Assembly (NCBI GenBank): GCA_964513465.1
Contig: CAZEMR010000038.1
Coordinates: 1-30,125, forward strand
Direction: 5' to 3'
DNA: 30,125 nt
From: CAZEMR01 sp964513465
GTDB lineage: Bacteria; Bacteroidota; Ignavibacteria; Kapaibacteriales; UBA2268
In this document: positions 6,329 to 14,605 of the stretch, piece by piece
Layout of the letters: every line of letters begins with the position of its first letter
How positions within the stretch are numbered: the stretch's first letter is position 1
Translations under genes and position numbers: made by a program
Notes under the pieces: generated by a model
Told to the model about the DNA's origin: nothing
The model's input: the letters and a program-made list of their open reading frames with translations, nothing else
Database searches by the model: none

Positions 6329-8321
6329 TTTAGAATATATAAAATGTTGCGATAAATGCTGGCATTCGGCCGAGAAGCCCTGCCCGGACTTTATCGAGTG
6401 CCTGAATTCCGAACCGAAGTGCCACGACGACGCAGAATGCCGCGGCGCATTTTCGGAGAAGCTCTCGGGCGCAATGCTCAAAAACGCAGACAAGCCGGTT
6501 ATATATATTGGCGCTGGCACATGCGGCCTGGGCGCCGGCGCCGGAAAGACTCTGAAGAAAATCACCATCTGGCTGGGCGAGAAAAATATCGACGCGGAAA
6601 TCCGCGAGGTCGGATGCATCGGGCTTTGCGCCGAAGAGCCGATCGTGGACATCCGTATGCCCGGCCGTGCAAGGGTGGCATTTCGTAAAATGACCCAGGA
6701 TAAGGTCGTTGAAGTATTTGAAGATTTTTTTGAAAATAATAAGATCAACACAGAACACGTGCTGTGGCAGCACACCGCCGGGGAAGGCGAGCCGTATGCA
6801 GAAGTAGTCAAAATCGGCGAGCATCCCTTTTTGGTGCACCAGACAAGATGGGTACTCGAGAATTGCGGTGTGATAAGCCCCACTGATATAGATCAATACA
6901 TTGCCCGGGGTGGCTATCAGGCATTATCGAAGGCGCTGAAATCCATGACCCCAGCCGAGCTTTGTCAGGAAGTGATAGAAAGCGGACTGAAGGGGCGCGG
7001 CGGCGGAGGATTTCCGGCAGGTTTGAAATGGAAAATGGCACAGGACATCCCAAGTTCGCAGAGGTATCTGATTTGTAACGCAGACGAAGGCGACCCCGGA
7101 GCATTTATGGACAGGGCTGTTATCGAAGGCGACCCGTACAGGCTATTGGAAGGCATGGCATTGGCCGCATACGCGATAGGAGCAAGCAAGGCATATGTAT
7201 ATATTCGGGCTGAATATCCGCTGGCGATACGTCATTTGAATGAAGCGATAGCATTGGCCAGGCAGTATGGACTCCTCGGAAACAACGTACTCGACAGCGG
7301 TTTCAGCCTTGATATTGTTATCAAAAAAGGCGCAGGAGCATTCGTATGCGGAGAGGAAACAGCCCTGATCCATAGTATTGAAGGAAAGCGTGGTATGCCG
7401 CGCCCGAGACCCCCGTACCCCTCGGAAAGAGGCTTGTTCGGCAAACCGACCGTGATCAATAACGTAGAGACCCTGGCCAATGTGCCCGGGATAGTCAAAC
7501 GTGGTAAGGAATGGTTCAATGCGGTCGGAACGGAAAACAGCAAAGGCACAAAGGTATTTGCCCTTTCCGGGAATATCGCCAACACAGGTTTGGTGGAGAT
7601 AGCCATGGGAACGACACTAAGGAAGATAATAGAGGACATAGGCGGAGGAATCCCTGGCGGGAAGAAGTTCAAGGCAGTGCAGATAGGAGGCCCCTCGGGC
7701 GGGTGCATACCTTTATCACATATAGATATCGAGGTGGATTACCAGTCGCTCAAGACCGTGGGCGCAATGATGGGCTCCGGCGGACTGGTAGTAATGGACG
7801 AAGACACCTGTATGGTCGATGTGGCCAAATATTTTATGGACTTTATCCAGAAAGAAAGCTGCGGCAAATGTATACCGTGCCGCGAGGGCACCAAGCGGAT
7901 GCTCGAAATACTCGAGAGCATTACCAGCGGCAAACGCAAAAACGGCCACAGCGTTGCCGAACTCGAGCGATTCCAGAGCGTGATTAATATGAAAAGCCTC
8001 GCGGAGGTTATTCAGGATACAAGCCTTTGCGGACTGGGCAAATCGGCGCCCAATCCCGTGCTGAGCACCATGCGCTGGTTTAAGGACGAGTACGATGCGC
8101 ACATTTTTGACCGCAAATGCCCAAGCAAGGTATGCCAGGACCTTTTGACATTCGATGTCAACCAGGAGAAGTGCACCGGCTGCACGCTCTGCGTCAAGAA
8201 TTGCCCGACCGAGGCAGTGCTCGGCCAGCTCAAGCAGGCGCATTATATAATACATGATAAGTGCATCGGCTGCGGAATGTGCAAAGAGGTATGCCGCTTC
8301 GACGCGATCGAAGTAAAATAA
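6318..8321 (+). CDS. hydB: NADH-linked [FeFe]-hydrogenase, flavin subunit HydB (NuoF-like)
   Basis: A 667-residue flavoprotein that carries FMN, binds NAD(H) and is the proposed site of electron bifurcation. In order: an unusual Cys-rich leader (C10, C11, C14, C22, C28, C35, C41); a thioredoxin-like domain with C69, C100 and C104 (one of the usual four ligands seems missing); a NuoF core with GRGGGGFPAG (226-235), CNADEGDPGAF and GAGAFVCGEETAL for FMN and NADH; a [4Fe-4S] site ESCGKCIPCREGT; and two C-terminal ferredoxin motifs, CTGCTLCVKNCP and CIGCGMCKEVC. The latter are typical of HydB and absent in complex I NuoF. The ribosome binding site GAGGTG precedes the ATG. Between about 6846 and 7622, 8 of 15 Arg codons are AGA/AGG, unlike hydA. 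Confidence 0.95.
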   Translation: MQNNLEYIKCCDKCWHSAEKPCPDFIECLNSEPKCHDDAECRGAFSEKLSGAMLKNADKPVIYIGAGTCGLGAGAGKTLKKITIWLGEKNIDAEIREVGCIGLCAEEPIVDIRMPGRARVAFRKMTQDKVVEVFEDFFENNKINTEHVLWQHTAGEGEPYAEVVKIGEHPFLVHQTRWVLENCGVISPTDIDQYIARGGYQALSKALKSMTPAELCQEVIESGLKGRGGGGFPAGLKWKMAQDIPSSQRYLICNADEGDPGAFMDRAVIEGDPYRLLEGMALAAYAIGASKAYVYIRAEYPLAIRHLNEAIALARQYGLLGNNVLDSGFSLDIVIKKGAGAFVCGEETALIHSIEGKRGMPRPRPPYPSERGLFGKPTVINNVETLANVPGIVKRGKEWFNAVGTENSKGTKVFALSGNIANTGLVEIAMGTTLRKIIEDIGGGIPGGKKFKAVQIGGPSGGCIPLSHIDIEVDYQSLKTVGAMMGSGGLVVMDEDTCMVDVAKYFMDFIQKESCGKCIPCREGTKRMLEILESITSGKRKNGHSVAELERFQSVINMKSLAEVIQDTSLCGLGKSAPNPVLSTMRWFKDEYDAHIFDRKCPSKVCQDLLTFDVNQEKCTGCTLCVKNCPTEAVLGQLKQAHYIIHDKCIGCGMCKEVCRFDAIEVK

Positions 8322-8360
8322 AATATTCCGAAAATATATATATAGAAAATTCTAATTTCC

Positions 8361-8367
8361 GGGAGAG
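8361..8367 (+). promoter_or_regulatory. Ribosome binding site that fixes the hydA start
   Basis: GGGAGAG ends 7 nt before the ATG at 8375. It decides between that start and an upstream in-frame ATG at 8261, which lies inside hydB and would add 38 residues with no hydrogenase character. Confidence 0.8.
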
Positions 8368-8374
8368 TCATAGA

Positions 8375-10099
8375 ATGATTCAAATTGAAGTTAATAATAA
8401 AAAAATAGAAGCCAAAGAAGGCGAATATATTCTGGAAGCCCTCAAGCGCGAGGGAATAAAAGTCCCCACGCTGTGCCACCTCGAAGGTCTGCCGCCGAGC
8501 GGAGCATGCCGCATGTGTGTGGTCGAGATAGAAGGCTCGCAGGGGCTGATCCCGAGCTGCGCCTTTCCGGTGAACGAAGGCATGAAGATTCGCACGCATT
8601 CGCCGCGGGTGCTCAATGCCCGCAAGGCAGTGCTCGAGCTGTTGCTGGCCAATCATCCGGACGACTGCCTTTATTGCCCGCGCAGCGGAAAATGCGAGCT
8701 GCAGTCGCTTTCAGGCGAGCACAATGTGGAATACCGCAAGTATTTCGGCAAAAAGCAGCGGCATAAAAAAGATATGGCCAGCCCTTCGATCGTACGCGAC
8801 CCCGAGAAGTGTATCCTCTGCGGACGCTGCGTCCGGGTATGCGAGGAAGTCCAGGGCGTATCGGCTATCGACTTTATCGGCCGCGGCTCGCGGGCAGTAG
8901 TCGGCACCGCATTCGACGAGGGCATAAATATATCAAGCTGCATTAATTGCGGCCAGTGCATAATGGTCTGCCCGACCGGCGCGCTCACCGAGCAGTCGCA
9001 CCTCAATCAGGTAGTCGCTGCGCTGCAGGATCCCGAGAAAACAGTAGTGGTGCAGCACGCGCCCGCAGTTTCGGTATCGCTCGGCGAGGAATTCGGAATC
9101 AAGCCCGGCCAGGATATCGTCGGCATCATGACCCGCGCGCTCCGCGAGGCAGGATTCGACCGCGTATTCGAGACCGCATTCTCGGCTGATCTGACTATTA
9201 TGGAGGAAGCCAGCGAATTAGTTAAGCGAATCAAAGAGGGCGGCAAGCTGCCTATGATGACAAGCTGTTCGCCGGGGTGGATCAAATACGTCGAGGAATT
9301 CTATCCGGAATTTATCGAAAATCTTTCCACCTGCAAAAGCCCCCAGCAGATGCTCGGCGCAATTATAAAAACATATTATGCGGAAAAAGAAAAGCTCGAT
9401 CCGAAAAATATATTCAGTGTGGCGATAATGCCCTGCACCGCCAAGAAGTTCGAAGCCGGACGCCCCGGAATGGGCCGCGGCGGACTCGACGACGTCGATG
9501 CGGTATTGACCACGCGCGAATTTGCTAAATTACTGAAAATGAAGGGCATCGATATTCGCGAACTCGAACCCGACTCGGCGGATACCCCATTCGGCGAACG
9601 CTCCAGCGCTGGCAAGCTCTTTGCGGCTACCGGCGGAGTGATGGAAGCCGCAGTCCGCACGGCGCATTATATGCTGACCGGCAAAGAGCTGGAAACCCAG
9701 GCATTCCAGGAAGTCCGCGGAATGGAAGGCATCAAGGAGGGCCGCATAAATATAAATGGCATCGAGATCGGAGTGGCGGTGGCGCATGGGCTGACCAATG
9801 CGTGCAAATTGCTCGAAGACGTCAAAGCCGGCAAGCGCGATGTACACTTTATAGAAGTGATGACCTGCCCCGGCGGATGCATCGGCGGCGGCGGCCAGCC
9901 AATCGGCTGCGATACCGAAGCGCTCAAAGCGCGCATGCAGGCCCTGTATAAAATCGATAAGGAAACCTCGGCGCGGACTTCGCACGGCAATCAGTCGATC
10001 AAGCGGCTTTATGAGGAATTCCTCGGCGAACCGCTCGGCGAAAAGAGCCACGAGCTGCTTCATACGAAATATGTAAAACGAGACGACGTACTCCTTTGA
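8375..10099 (+). CDS. hydA: [FeFe]-hydrogenase catalytic subunit HydA (group A, trimeric type)
   Basis: 574 residues. This subunit interconverts protons and H2 at the H-cluster. N to C: plant-type [2Fe-2S] domain (C34, C45, C48, C62); His-ligated [4Fe-4S] (H94, C98, C101, C107); two [4Fe-4S] sites (C146/149/152/156 and C189/192/195/199); then the catalytic domain with L1 TSCSPGW (C298), L2 MPCTAKKFEA (C354) and L3 MTCPGGCIGGGGQP (C498, C502). L1 has Ser where many enzymes have a second Cys. A long C-terminal extension with extra iron-sulfur sites, as in some bifurcating enzymes, is absent. Position after hydC and hydB, with Rex upstream, argues for the NADH/ferredoxin-linked A3 type. Maturases HydEFG are not in the window and must be elsewhere. 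Confidence 0.95.
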   Translation: MIQIEVNNKKIEAKEGEYILEALKREGIKVPTLCHLEGLPPSGACRMCVVEIEGSQGLIPSCAFPVNEGMKIRTHSPRVLNARKAVLELLLANHPDDCLYCPRSGKCELQSLSGEHNVEYRKYFGKKQRHKKDMASPSIVRDPEKCILCGRCVRVCEEVQGVSAIDFIGRGSRAVVGTAFDEGINISSCINCGQCIMVCPTGALTEQSHLNQVVAALQDPEKTVVVQHAPAVSVSLGEEFGIKPGQDIVGIMTRALREAGFDRVFETAFSADLTIMEEASELVKRIKEGGKLPMMTSCSPGWIKYVEEFYPEFIENLSTCKSPQQMLGAIIKTYYAEKEKLDPKNIFSVAIMPCTAKKFEAGRPGMGRGGLDDVDAVLTTREFAKLLKMKGIDIRELEPDSADTPFGERSSAGKLFAATGGVMEAAVRTAHYMLTGKELETQAFQEVRGMEGIKEGRININGIEIGVAVAHGLTNACKLLEDVKAGKRDVHFIEVMTCPGGCIGGGGQPIGCDTEALKARMQALYKIDKETSARTSHGNQSIKRLYEEFLGEPLGEKSHELLHTKYVKRDDVLL

Positions 10100-10114
10100 T
10101 AAGGAGGAAGATAA

Positions 10115-12118
10115 ATGTATAATAAAATCACAAATCCGCTGATCCGCACCGTCAAAGAGCGGTGTCGGGTCTGCTATACCTGCGTGCGCGAATGCCCCGC
10201 AAAGGCGATACGTGTGCATGGCGGACAAAGCGAGGCAATCCCGGGCCGGTGTATCGGCTGCGGGAATTGCGTCCGTGTATGCCGTCAGCACGCCAAGAAA
10301 TATCTGCGCTCGACCGACGAGGTGCGCGCCCTTCTTATGAGTGGCGCAAAGGTGGCCGCATGCGTGGCGCCGAGCTTTGCCGCGGAATTCTGGAATATGG
10401 ATTATTCGCGGCTGGTCGGGATGCTGCGCGCGCTGGGATTCACCTATGTCAACGAAGTCGCATTCGGCGCCGATCTGGTCGCCCGCAAGACGATGGAGTT
10501 ATTCCATGAGGACGCGGATAAGCGATATATCACAACGGCCTGCCCGGCAGTGGTCGAATATATAAAATGCTATCACCCCGAGCTGGTGGAATACCTCTCG
10601 CCGGTGGTGTCGCCGATGATCGCCTCGGCGCGGGTATTGAAGCAGATACACGGCGAAGACCTCAAGATCGTATTCATTGGCCCCTGCATAGCCAAAAAGG
10701 GCGAAGCCGCCGATTCGCGGGTATGGGGCGAGGTCGACGAAGTACTTACATTCGAAGAAATAAGATATTTATTCGATCAAAAAGAAATTGAACCAAGCGA
10801 AGTCGAGCCATCGGATTTCGATCCGCCGCTTGCGGGCAAGGGCGCGATATTCCCGCTCAGCCGGGGCCTGCATCAGTCGGTGAATTATTTCGAGGAATTA
10901 ATGGATGGCGAGATTGTATCCGCCGACGGCCGCCACGACTTTATCGAGGCGATCCGCGAATTCGAATCGGGCGACCTCGATACACGGCTGCTGGAGCTGC
11001 TATGCTGCAAGGGCTGCATCATGGGCGCAGGCATGACCGCCCAGGCGCCGCTTTTCAGGCGCCGCTCGCGCATTACGAAATACGTAAAGGATATTATCAA
11101 AAAGCGGGATCCGGAAACTTTCGAAAATGAAATTAATAAATATATAGATATGGACCTCGGGCGCTCCTTCGTGCCGGACGACCAGCGAGTAGAACCCCCG
11201 AGCGACGAAGAGCTTACGAGAATCCTCTTGCGGATCGGAAAGCTGCGGCCACAGGACGAGCTCAACTGCGGAGCCTGCGGATATGAAACATGCCGCGAGC
11301 ACGCCAACGCAATTTATCAGGGTCTGGCCGAGGACGAGATGTGCCTGCCGCATACGATCGAGCAGCTGCATAAATCGCTGCGGGCGCTGGCGCTTTCGCA
11401 CGAGCAGCTTACGAGCACTCGCGAGGCATTGCGCCAGTCCGAGAAGCTCGCTTCGATGGGCCAGCTTTCGGCAGGGATTGCCCACGAGCTGAATAATCCG
11501 CTTGGGGTGATTCTGATGTATGCCAATCTTGCGCTCGAAGAGATTGATAAAAACAGCGAGATACACGGCGACGTCGGTCTGATAGCCCAGGAGGCTGAGC
11601 GTTGCAAGAAGATCGTATCCGGACTGCTGAATTTTGCGCGCCAGAACAAGGTGGTCGCCCAGCCCACGGATATCCGCGAGATGATAGACCAGTGTCTGAA
11701 GATTACCCAGATTCCCAAAAAAGTGAAGCTGAAGGTGACGCACGACCTCGAAGACCCGATGGCCGAGATCGATCGCGACCAGATTATCCAGGTGCTGAGC
11801 AATCTGCTGAATAACGCAATCACAGCCATGCTCTATGGTGGAGTGCTTACCGTGCGGACATCCGACACCGAGGAAGAGGTCACAATCGAAGTCACCGACA
11901 CCGGCATCGGAATTCCGAAGAAGAATTTATCGAAAATATTCGAGCCATTTTTTACGACCAAGCAGATGGGTCAGGGCACCGGGCTCGGGCTGGCGGTATC
12001 CTATGGCATCGTTAAAATGCACAAAGGGCGCATCGAGTTGGAATCGAACGCCGACCCGACGCAGGGCAAAACAGGCTCGACATTTAAAGTAATTTTGCCA
12101 CGCAAAGCAAAAATATAG
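10115..12118 (+). CDS. Hydrogenase-like H-cluster sensor fused to a histidine kinase
   Basis: A 667-residue soluble sensor kinase. N to C: two ferredoxin motifs (C17/20/23/27 and C46/49/52/56); an [FeFe]-hydrogenase-like large domain (about 75-320) with TTACPA (C143), GPCIAKKGEA (C191) and CCKGC (C297, C301), so all four H-cluster Cys are kept; a further cluster motif CGACGYETC plus C410 (C385, C388, C393, C410); a short coiled coil; HisKA with H457 in GIAHELNNP; and HATPase with NLLNNA, DTGIGIP and GTGLGL. The catalytic proton-relay Cys is Ala142, as in sensory group C/D hydrogenases. It probably senses H2 or redox state and does not turn over H2. AAGGAGGA gives a near-perfect ribosome binding site, 15 bp after hydA, so it should be expressed with the enzyme. 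Confidence 0.9.
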   Translation: MYNKITNPLIRTVKERCRVCYTCVRECPAKAIRVHGGQSEAIPGRCIGCGNCVRVCRQHAKKYLRSTDEVRALLMSGAKVAACVAPSFAAEFWNMDYSRLVGMLRALGFTYVNEVAFGADLVARKTMELFHEDADKRYITTACPAVVEYIKCYHPELVEYLSPVVSPMIASARVLKQIHGEDLKIVFIGPCIAKKGEAADSRVWGEVDEVLTFEEIRYLFDQKEIEPSEVEPSDFDPPLAGKGAIFPLSRGLHQSVNYFEELMDGEIVSADGRHDFIEAIREFESGDLDTRLLELLCCKGCIMGAGMTAQAPLFRRRSRITKYVKDIIKKRDPETFENEINKYIDMDLGRSFVPDDQRVEPPSDEELTRILLRIGKLRPQDELNCGACGYETCREHANAIYQGLAEDEMCLPHTIEQLHKSLRALALSHEQLTSTREALRQSEKLASMGQLSAGIAHELNNPLGVILMYANLALEEIDKNSEIHGDVGLIAQEAERCKKIVSGLLNFARQNKVVAQPTDIREMIDQCLKITQIPKKVKLKVTHDLEDPMAEIDRDQIIQVLSNLLNNAITAMLYGGVLTVRTSDTEEEVTIEVTDTGIGIPKKNLSKIFEPFFTTKQMGQGTGLGLAVSYGIVKMHKGRIELESNADPTQGKTGSTFKVILPRKAKI

Positions 12119-12170
12119 TAGCTTTGTAATTCGTCACAAATAATTTATATAAATTGAATAAGGTGAGATA

Positions 12171-12569
12171 ATGTCCGATCAGGATAAACAGAAGACAATA
12201 TTGCTGGTGGATGACGACCCGGATTTTCTGCTGCAGATCAGCACCCGGCTTCGCAACGAGGGCTTTCGTGTGATTACGGCCGAGGGGCAGTCCGAGGCGG
12301 AGAAAATGCTCGAAGATCTGAGGCCTGATATGGTTATCAGCGATTTGATGATGGAGCATTATGACGGCGGATTCGGACTCGCCGAGCATATTCGCAAGAC
12401 TAATTCGGATATTCCGATTATTATATGCACATCGGTTACCAACGAGCTTGGGTTCAAATTCTCGACCGATACGCAGGACGAGCGCGAGTGGATCAAGGCC
12501 GACGCGGTATTGAACAAGCCTATCCGCTTCGAGCAGCTTATGAAAGAAATCAATAAATATTTTTCCTGA
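12171..12569 (+). CDS. Single-domain response regulator (receiver only)
   Basis: A 132-residue CheY-like receiver without output domain. The acidic pocket is Asp14-Asp15-Asp16 and the phosphoacceptor is D58 in VISDLMMEHYDGG. The switch residue is in IIICTSVTN and the conserved Lys in NKPI. Between the last two lies an insertion of roughly 15 residues (Glu-Leu-Gly-Phe-Lys to Lys-Ala-Asp), longer than in CheY, and the DLMMEHYD loop is also unusual. Both suggest a dedicated subfamily. AAGGTGAG stands just ahead of the ATG. It lies 52 bp after the H-cluster kinase and 1 bp before the receiver-kinase, so it most likely takes phosphate from one and passes a signal by protein contact. Confidence 0.88.
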   Translation: MSDQDKQKTILLVDDDPDFLLQISTRLRNEGFRVITAEGQSEAEKMLEDLRPDMVISDLMMEHYDGGFGLAEHIRKTNSDIPIIICTSVTNELGFKFSTDTQDEREWIKADAVLNKPIRFEQLMKEINKYFS

Positions 12570-12570
12570 T

Positions 12571-13710
12571 ATGTTTTTAATCAAGGTATTGGCAGTGGAC
12601 GACGAAGCGGGCATGCGTATGGCAATTGCCCGCACGCTCGCCCGATATAAACTAAAGATGCAGGACGTCGACGACGAAGTAGGATTCGATGTGCTGCTGG
12701 CCGAATCCGCCGAACAGGCTCTCGAACTGATCGAATCCGAAAAGCCGGAATTGATGCTGCTCGATTATAAGCTGCCCGGAATGAGCGGCCTCGAGCTGCT
12801 CGATAGGCTCAACGAGGAGGACTCGGCGATTCTGACCGTGATGATTACTGCCTATGCCTCGCTCGAAACAGCCGTCAGCGCGATTAAGCGCGGCGCTTTT
12901 GATTTCCTTGCAAAGCCGTTTACGCCCGACGAGCTGCGCGCCACAGTGCAAAAGGCATCGCAGAATATCATACTTGCGCGCCAGGTCAAGAAGCTCGCCG
13001 AGGAGAAACGCCGCATCCGCTTCGAATTCATATCGGTGCTCGGCCACGAGCTTAAAGCCCCGCTGAATGCTATCGACGGCTATCTGCATATGTTCCGCGA
13101 CCGTGCAGCCGGCGAGGAAGTAACGAATTATGATAAGATGGTCGACCGCTCCATGGCCCGCATCGAGCAGATGCGCAAGCTGATTGCAGATCTCTTAGAG
13201 ATGACCAAGATCGAATCCGGTCAGCGCCAGCGCCGCATCGAGCGGATCGATCTGACCGAAATCGCTAATTCCTCGATCGAGACGATGATCCCCGACGCCG
13301 AGCTGCGCAATATTTCGATCAATTTCGAAGCCGACGAGGATTCGACCATGCTTGCCGACCGCCAGGAGGTCGAGATTATTTTCAATAATCTGATATCCAA
13401 TTCCATTAAATATAATAGAGATAACGGCAGCGTCCGAATCGCCATCAGCAAGGACGACGCAGTGCGCATAACGGTCGCCGACACCGGCATCGGCATGACC
13501 AAAGAGGAATGCGAGCGGCTGTTCAACGACTTTGTTCGCATTAAAAACGAAAAAACCCGTCACATCGAAGGCAGCGGCCTGGGCCTATCGACCGTCCGCA
13601 AGATTGCCCGCATGTACGACGGCGACGTCGAGGTTGCCAGCCGCCCGGACCATGGCTCGACCTTTACAGTTACGCTTGTAGAACCCGAACCGGGCGAAGA
13701 AGACGATTAA
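12571..13710 (+). CDS. Receiver-histidine kinase (REC-HisKA-HATPase), cytoplasmic
   Basis: A 379-residue protein. The receiver domain (1-130) has Asp10-Asp11, acceptor D65 in LMLLDYKLPGMSG, Thr in MITAYAS and Lys115 in LAKPF. A short coiled linker (130-150) leads to HisKA, with H159 in VLGHELKAPLNAI, then HATPase with NLISNSIKYN, ADTGIGM and GSGLGLSTV. There is no membrane segment or sensory domain, so its input must be phosphorylation of its own receiver or a protein contact. It starts 1 bp after the preceding receiver gene, implying translational coupling. The stop interlocks with the aldo/keto reductase stop (13707-13710). It is likely the last step of the hydrogenase-linked relay; the target of its kinase domain is not in the window. 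Confidence 0.9.
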   Translation: MFLIKVLAVDDEAGMRMAIARTLARYKLKMQDVDDEVGFDVLLAESAEQALELIESEKPELMLLDYKLPGMSGLELLDRLNEEDSAILTVMITAYASLETAVSAIKRGAFDFLAKPFTPDELRATVQKASQNIILARQVKKLAEEKRRIRFEFISVLGHELKAPLNAIDGYLHMFRDRAAGEEVTNYDKMVDRSMARIEQMRKLIADLLEMTKIESGQRQRRIERIDLTEIANSSIETMIPDAELRNISINFEADEDSTMLADRQEVEIIFNNLISNSIKYNRDNGSVRIAISKDDAVRITVADTGIGMTKEECERLFNDFVRIKNEKTRHIEGSGLGLSTVRKIARMYDGDVEVASRPDHGSTFTVTLVEPEPGEEDD

Positions 13711-14528
13711 TCCACATCGCTCGGATCCCAGGTAATCCGGTATCCTTCGTCGAAATCATCCAGTTTTATCATATCTTCAATATCTATTTCGAAATCGAAA
13801 ATATCAGCATTTTCTTCTATCCGGCTTTTATGTGCGGATTTCGGCAGGGGGACTGCTCCATGCTGGATGCTCCAGCGGATCAGTATCTGCGCTTCGGTTT
13901 TGCCGTATTTTTCGGCGATTTGCTTAAGTCCGGGTTCTCCGAATTTTTTTGCGCGGACGAGCGGGCTGTATGCCTCGAGCAATATCCCATTCTTTTTGCA
14001 ATAATTCAATAAATCCCGCTGATAGAGCCAGGGGTGGAATTCTACCTGGTTGACCGCTGGGGTGCTTTCGAAATTGTCGGCAAGCTCATCGAGGTGGCGG
14101 ATTGTGAAGTTGCTTACCCCGACGCTTTTGGCGCGGCCGGTGGAGTAAAGGTTCTGCAGTGCCTTCCATGTATCCGTGCGCTTGCCCGAGACCGGCCAGT
14201 GGATGAGGTAGAGATCGACATAGTCCATCTTCAGCTTGGCGAGGCTTTCGTCGAAGGCGCGGAGCGTGGGCTCGTAGCCCTGGTCGCTGTTCCATACTTT
14301 TGTGGTAATGAAAATCTCTTCGCGGGGGATGCCGCTTTCGCGGACAGCGCGTCCGACTCCGGCTTCGTTGCCGTACATTGCGGCGGTGTCGATATGCCGA
14401 TAGCCGGTTTTGAGGGCGTGGAGAGCGGCTTCGAAAGTGTCGTCGCCCTGGCGTATTTTATAAGTGCCGAATCCGAGCACCGGGATTTCGAGGCCATCGT
14501 TCATTTTACGGGTGGATTGAATATCCAT
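13707..14528 (-). CDS. Aldo/keto reductase
   Basis: 273 residues, a normal short AKR of the 2,5-diketo-gluconate reductase/AKR5 type. It reduces aldehydes or ketones with NAD(P)H in the cytoplasm. The catalytic tetrad is complete: D47 and Y52 (HIDTAAMYGNE), K77 (ITTKVWN) and H110 (LYLIHWP). Family signatures VGVSNFTIRHL, NQVEFHPWL and PLPKSAHKSRIEENADIFDF are present; the last binds the cofactor phosphate, suggesting NADPH. The start at 14528 is set by GGAGA just upstream; a longer frame reaching 14702 adds 58 residues without AKR character and runs through a terminator. The gene is convergent with the receiver-kinase gene. The substrate cannot be predicted. Confidence 0.93.
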   Translation of the reverse strand: MDIQSTRKMNDGLEIPVLGFGTYKIRQGDDTFEAALHALKTGYRHIDTAAMYGNEAGVGRAVRESGIPREEIFITTKVWNSDQGYEPTLRAFDESLAKLKMDYVDLYLIHWPVSGKRTDTWKALQNLYSTGRAKSVGVSNFTIRHLDELADNFESTPAVNQVEFHPWLYQRDLLNYCKKNGILLEAYSPLVRAKKFGEPGLKQIAEKYGKTEAQILIRWSIQHGAVPLPKSAHKSRIEENADIFDFEIDIEDMIKLDDFDEGYRITWDPSDVD

Positions 14529-14534
14529 AAATAT

Positions 14535-14539
14535 TCTCC
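14535..14539 (-). promoter_or_regulatory. Ribosome binding site that fixes the aldo/keto reductase start
   Basis: On the minus strand GGAGA stands 6 nt before the ATG at 14528. It excludes the longer in-frame start at 14702, which lies inside the preceding lipoprotein gene. Confidence 0.75.
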
Positions 14540-14605
14540 GATTTGTGAATATATATTGATTTGAAAAGGGAATTTCCGGGTAAAAAATGGAATTGCGGGG
14601 GCGAT

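Noticed and set aside
6140..6883. Long open frame of 247 codons opposite hydC and hydB
   Set aside because: It spans two real genes on the other strand and has no family resemblance.
8261..8374. Upstream extension of hydA overlapping hydB
   Set aside because: The extra 38 residues are hydB read in another frame, and GGGAGAG supports the start at 8375.
9530..10291. Long open frame of 253 codons opposite hydA
   Set aside because: It is antisense to conserved hydrogenase sequence, has no recognisable domain, and reflects GC-rich codon bias.
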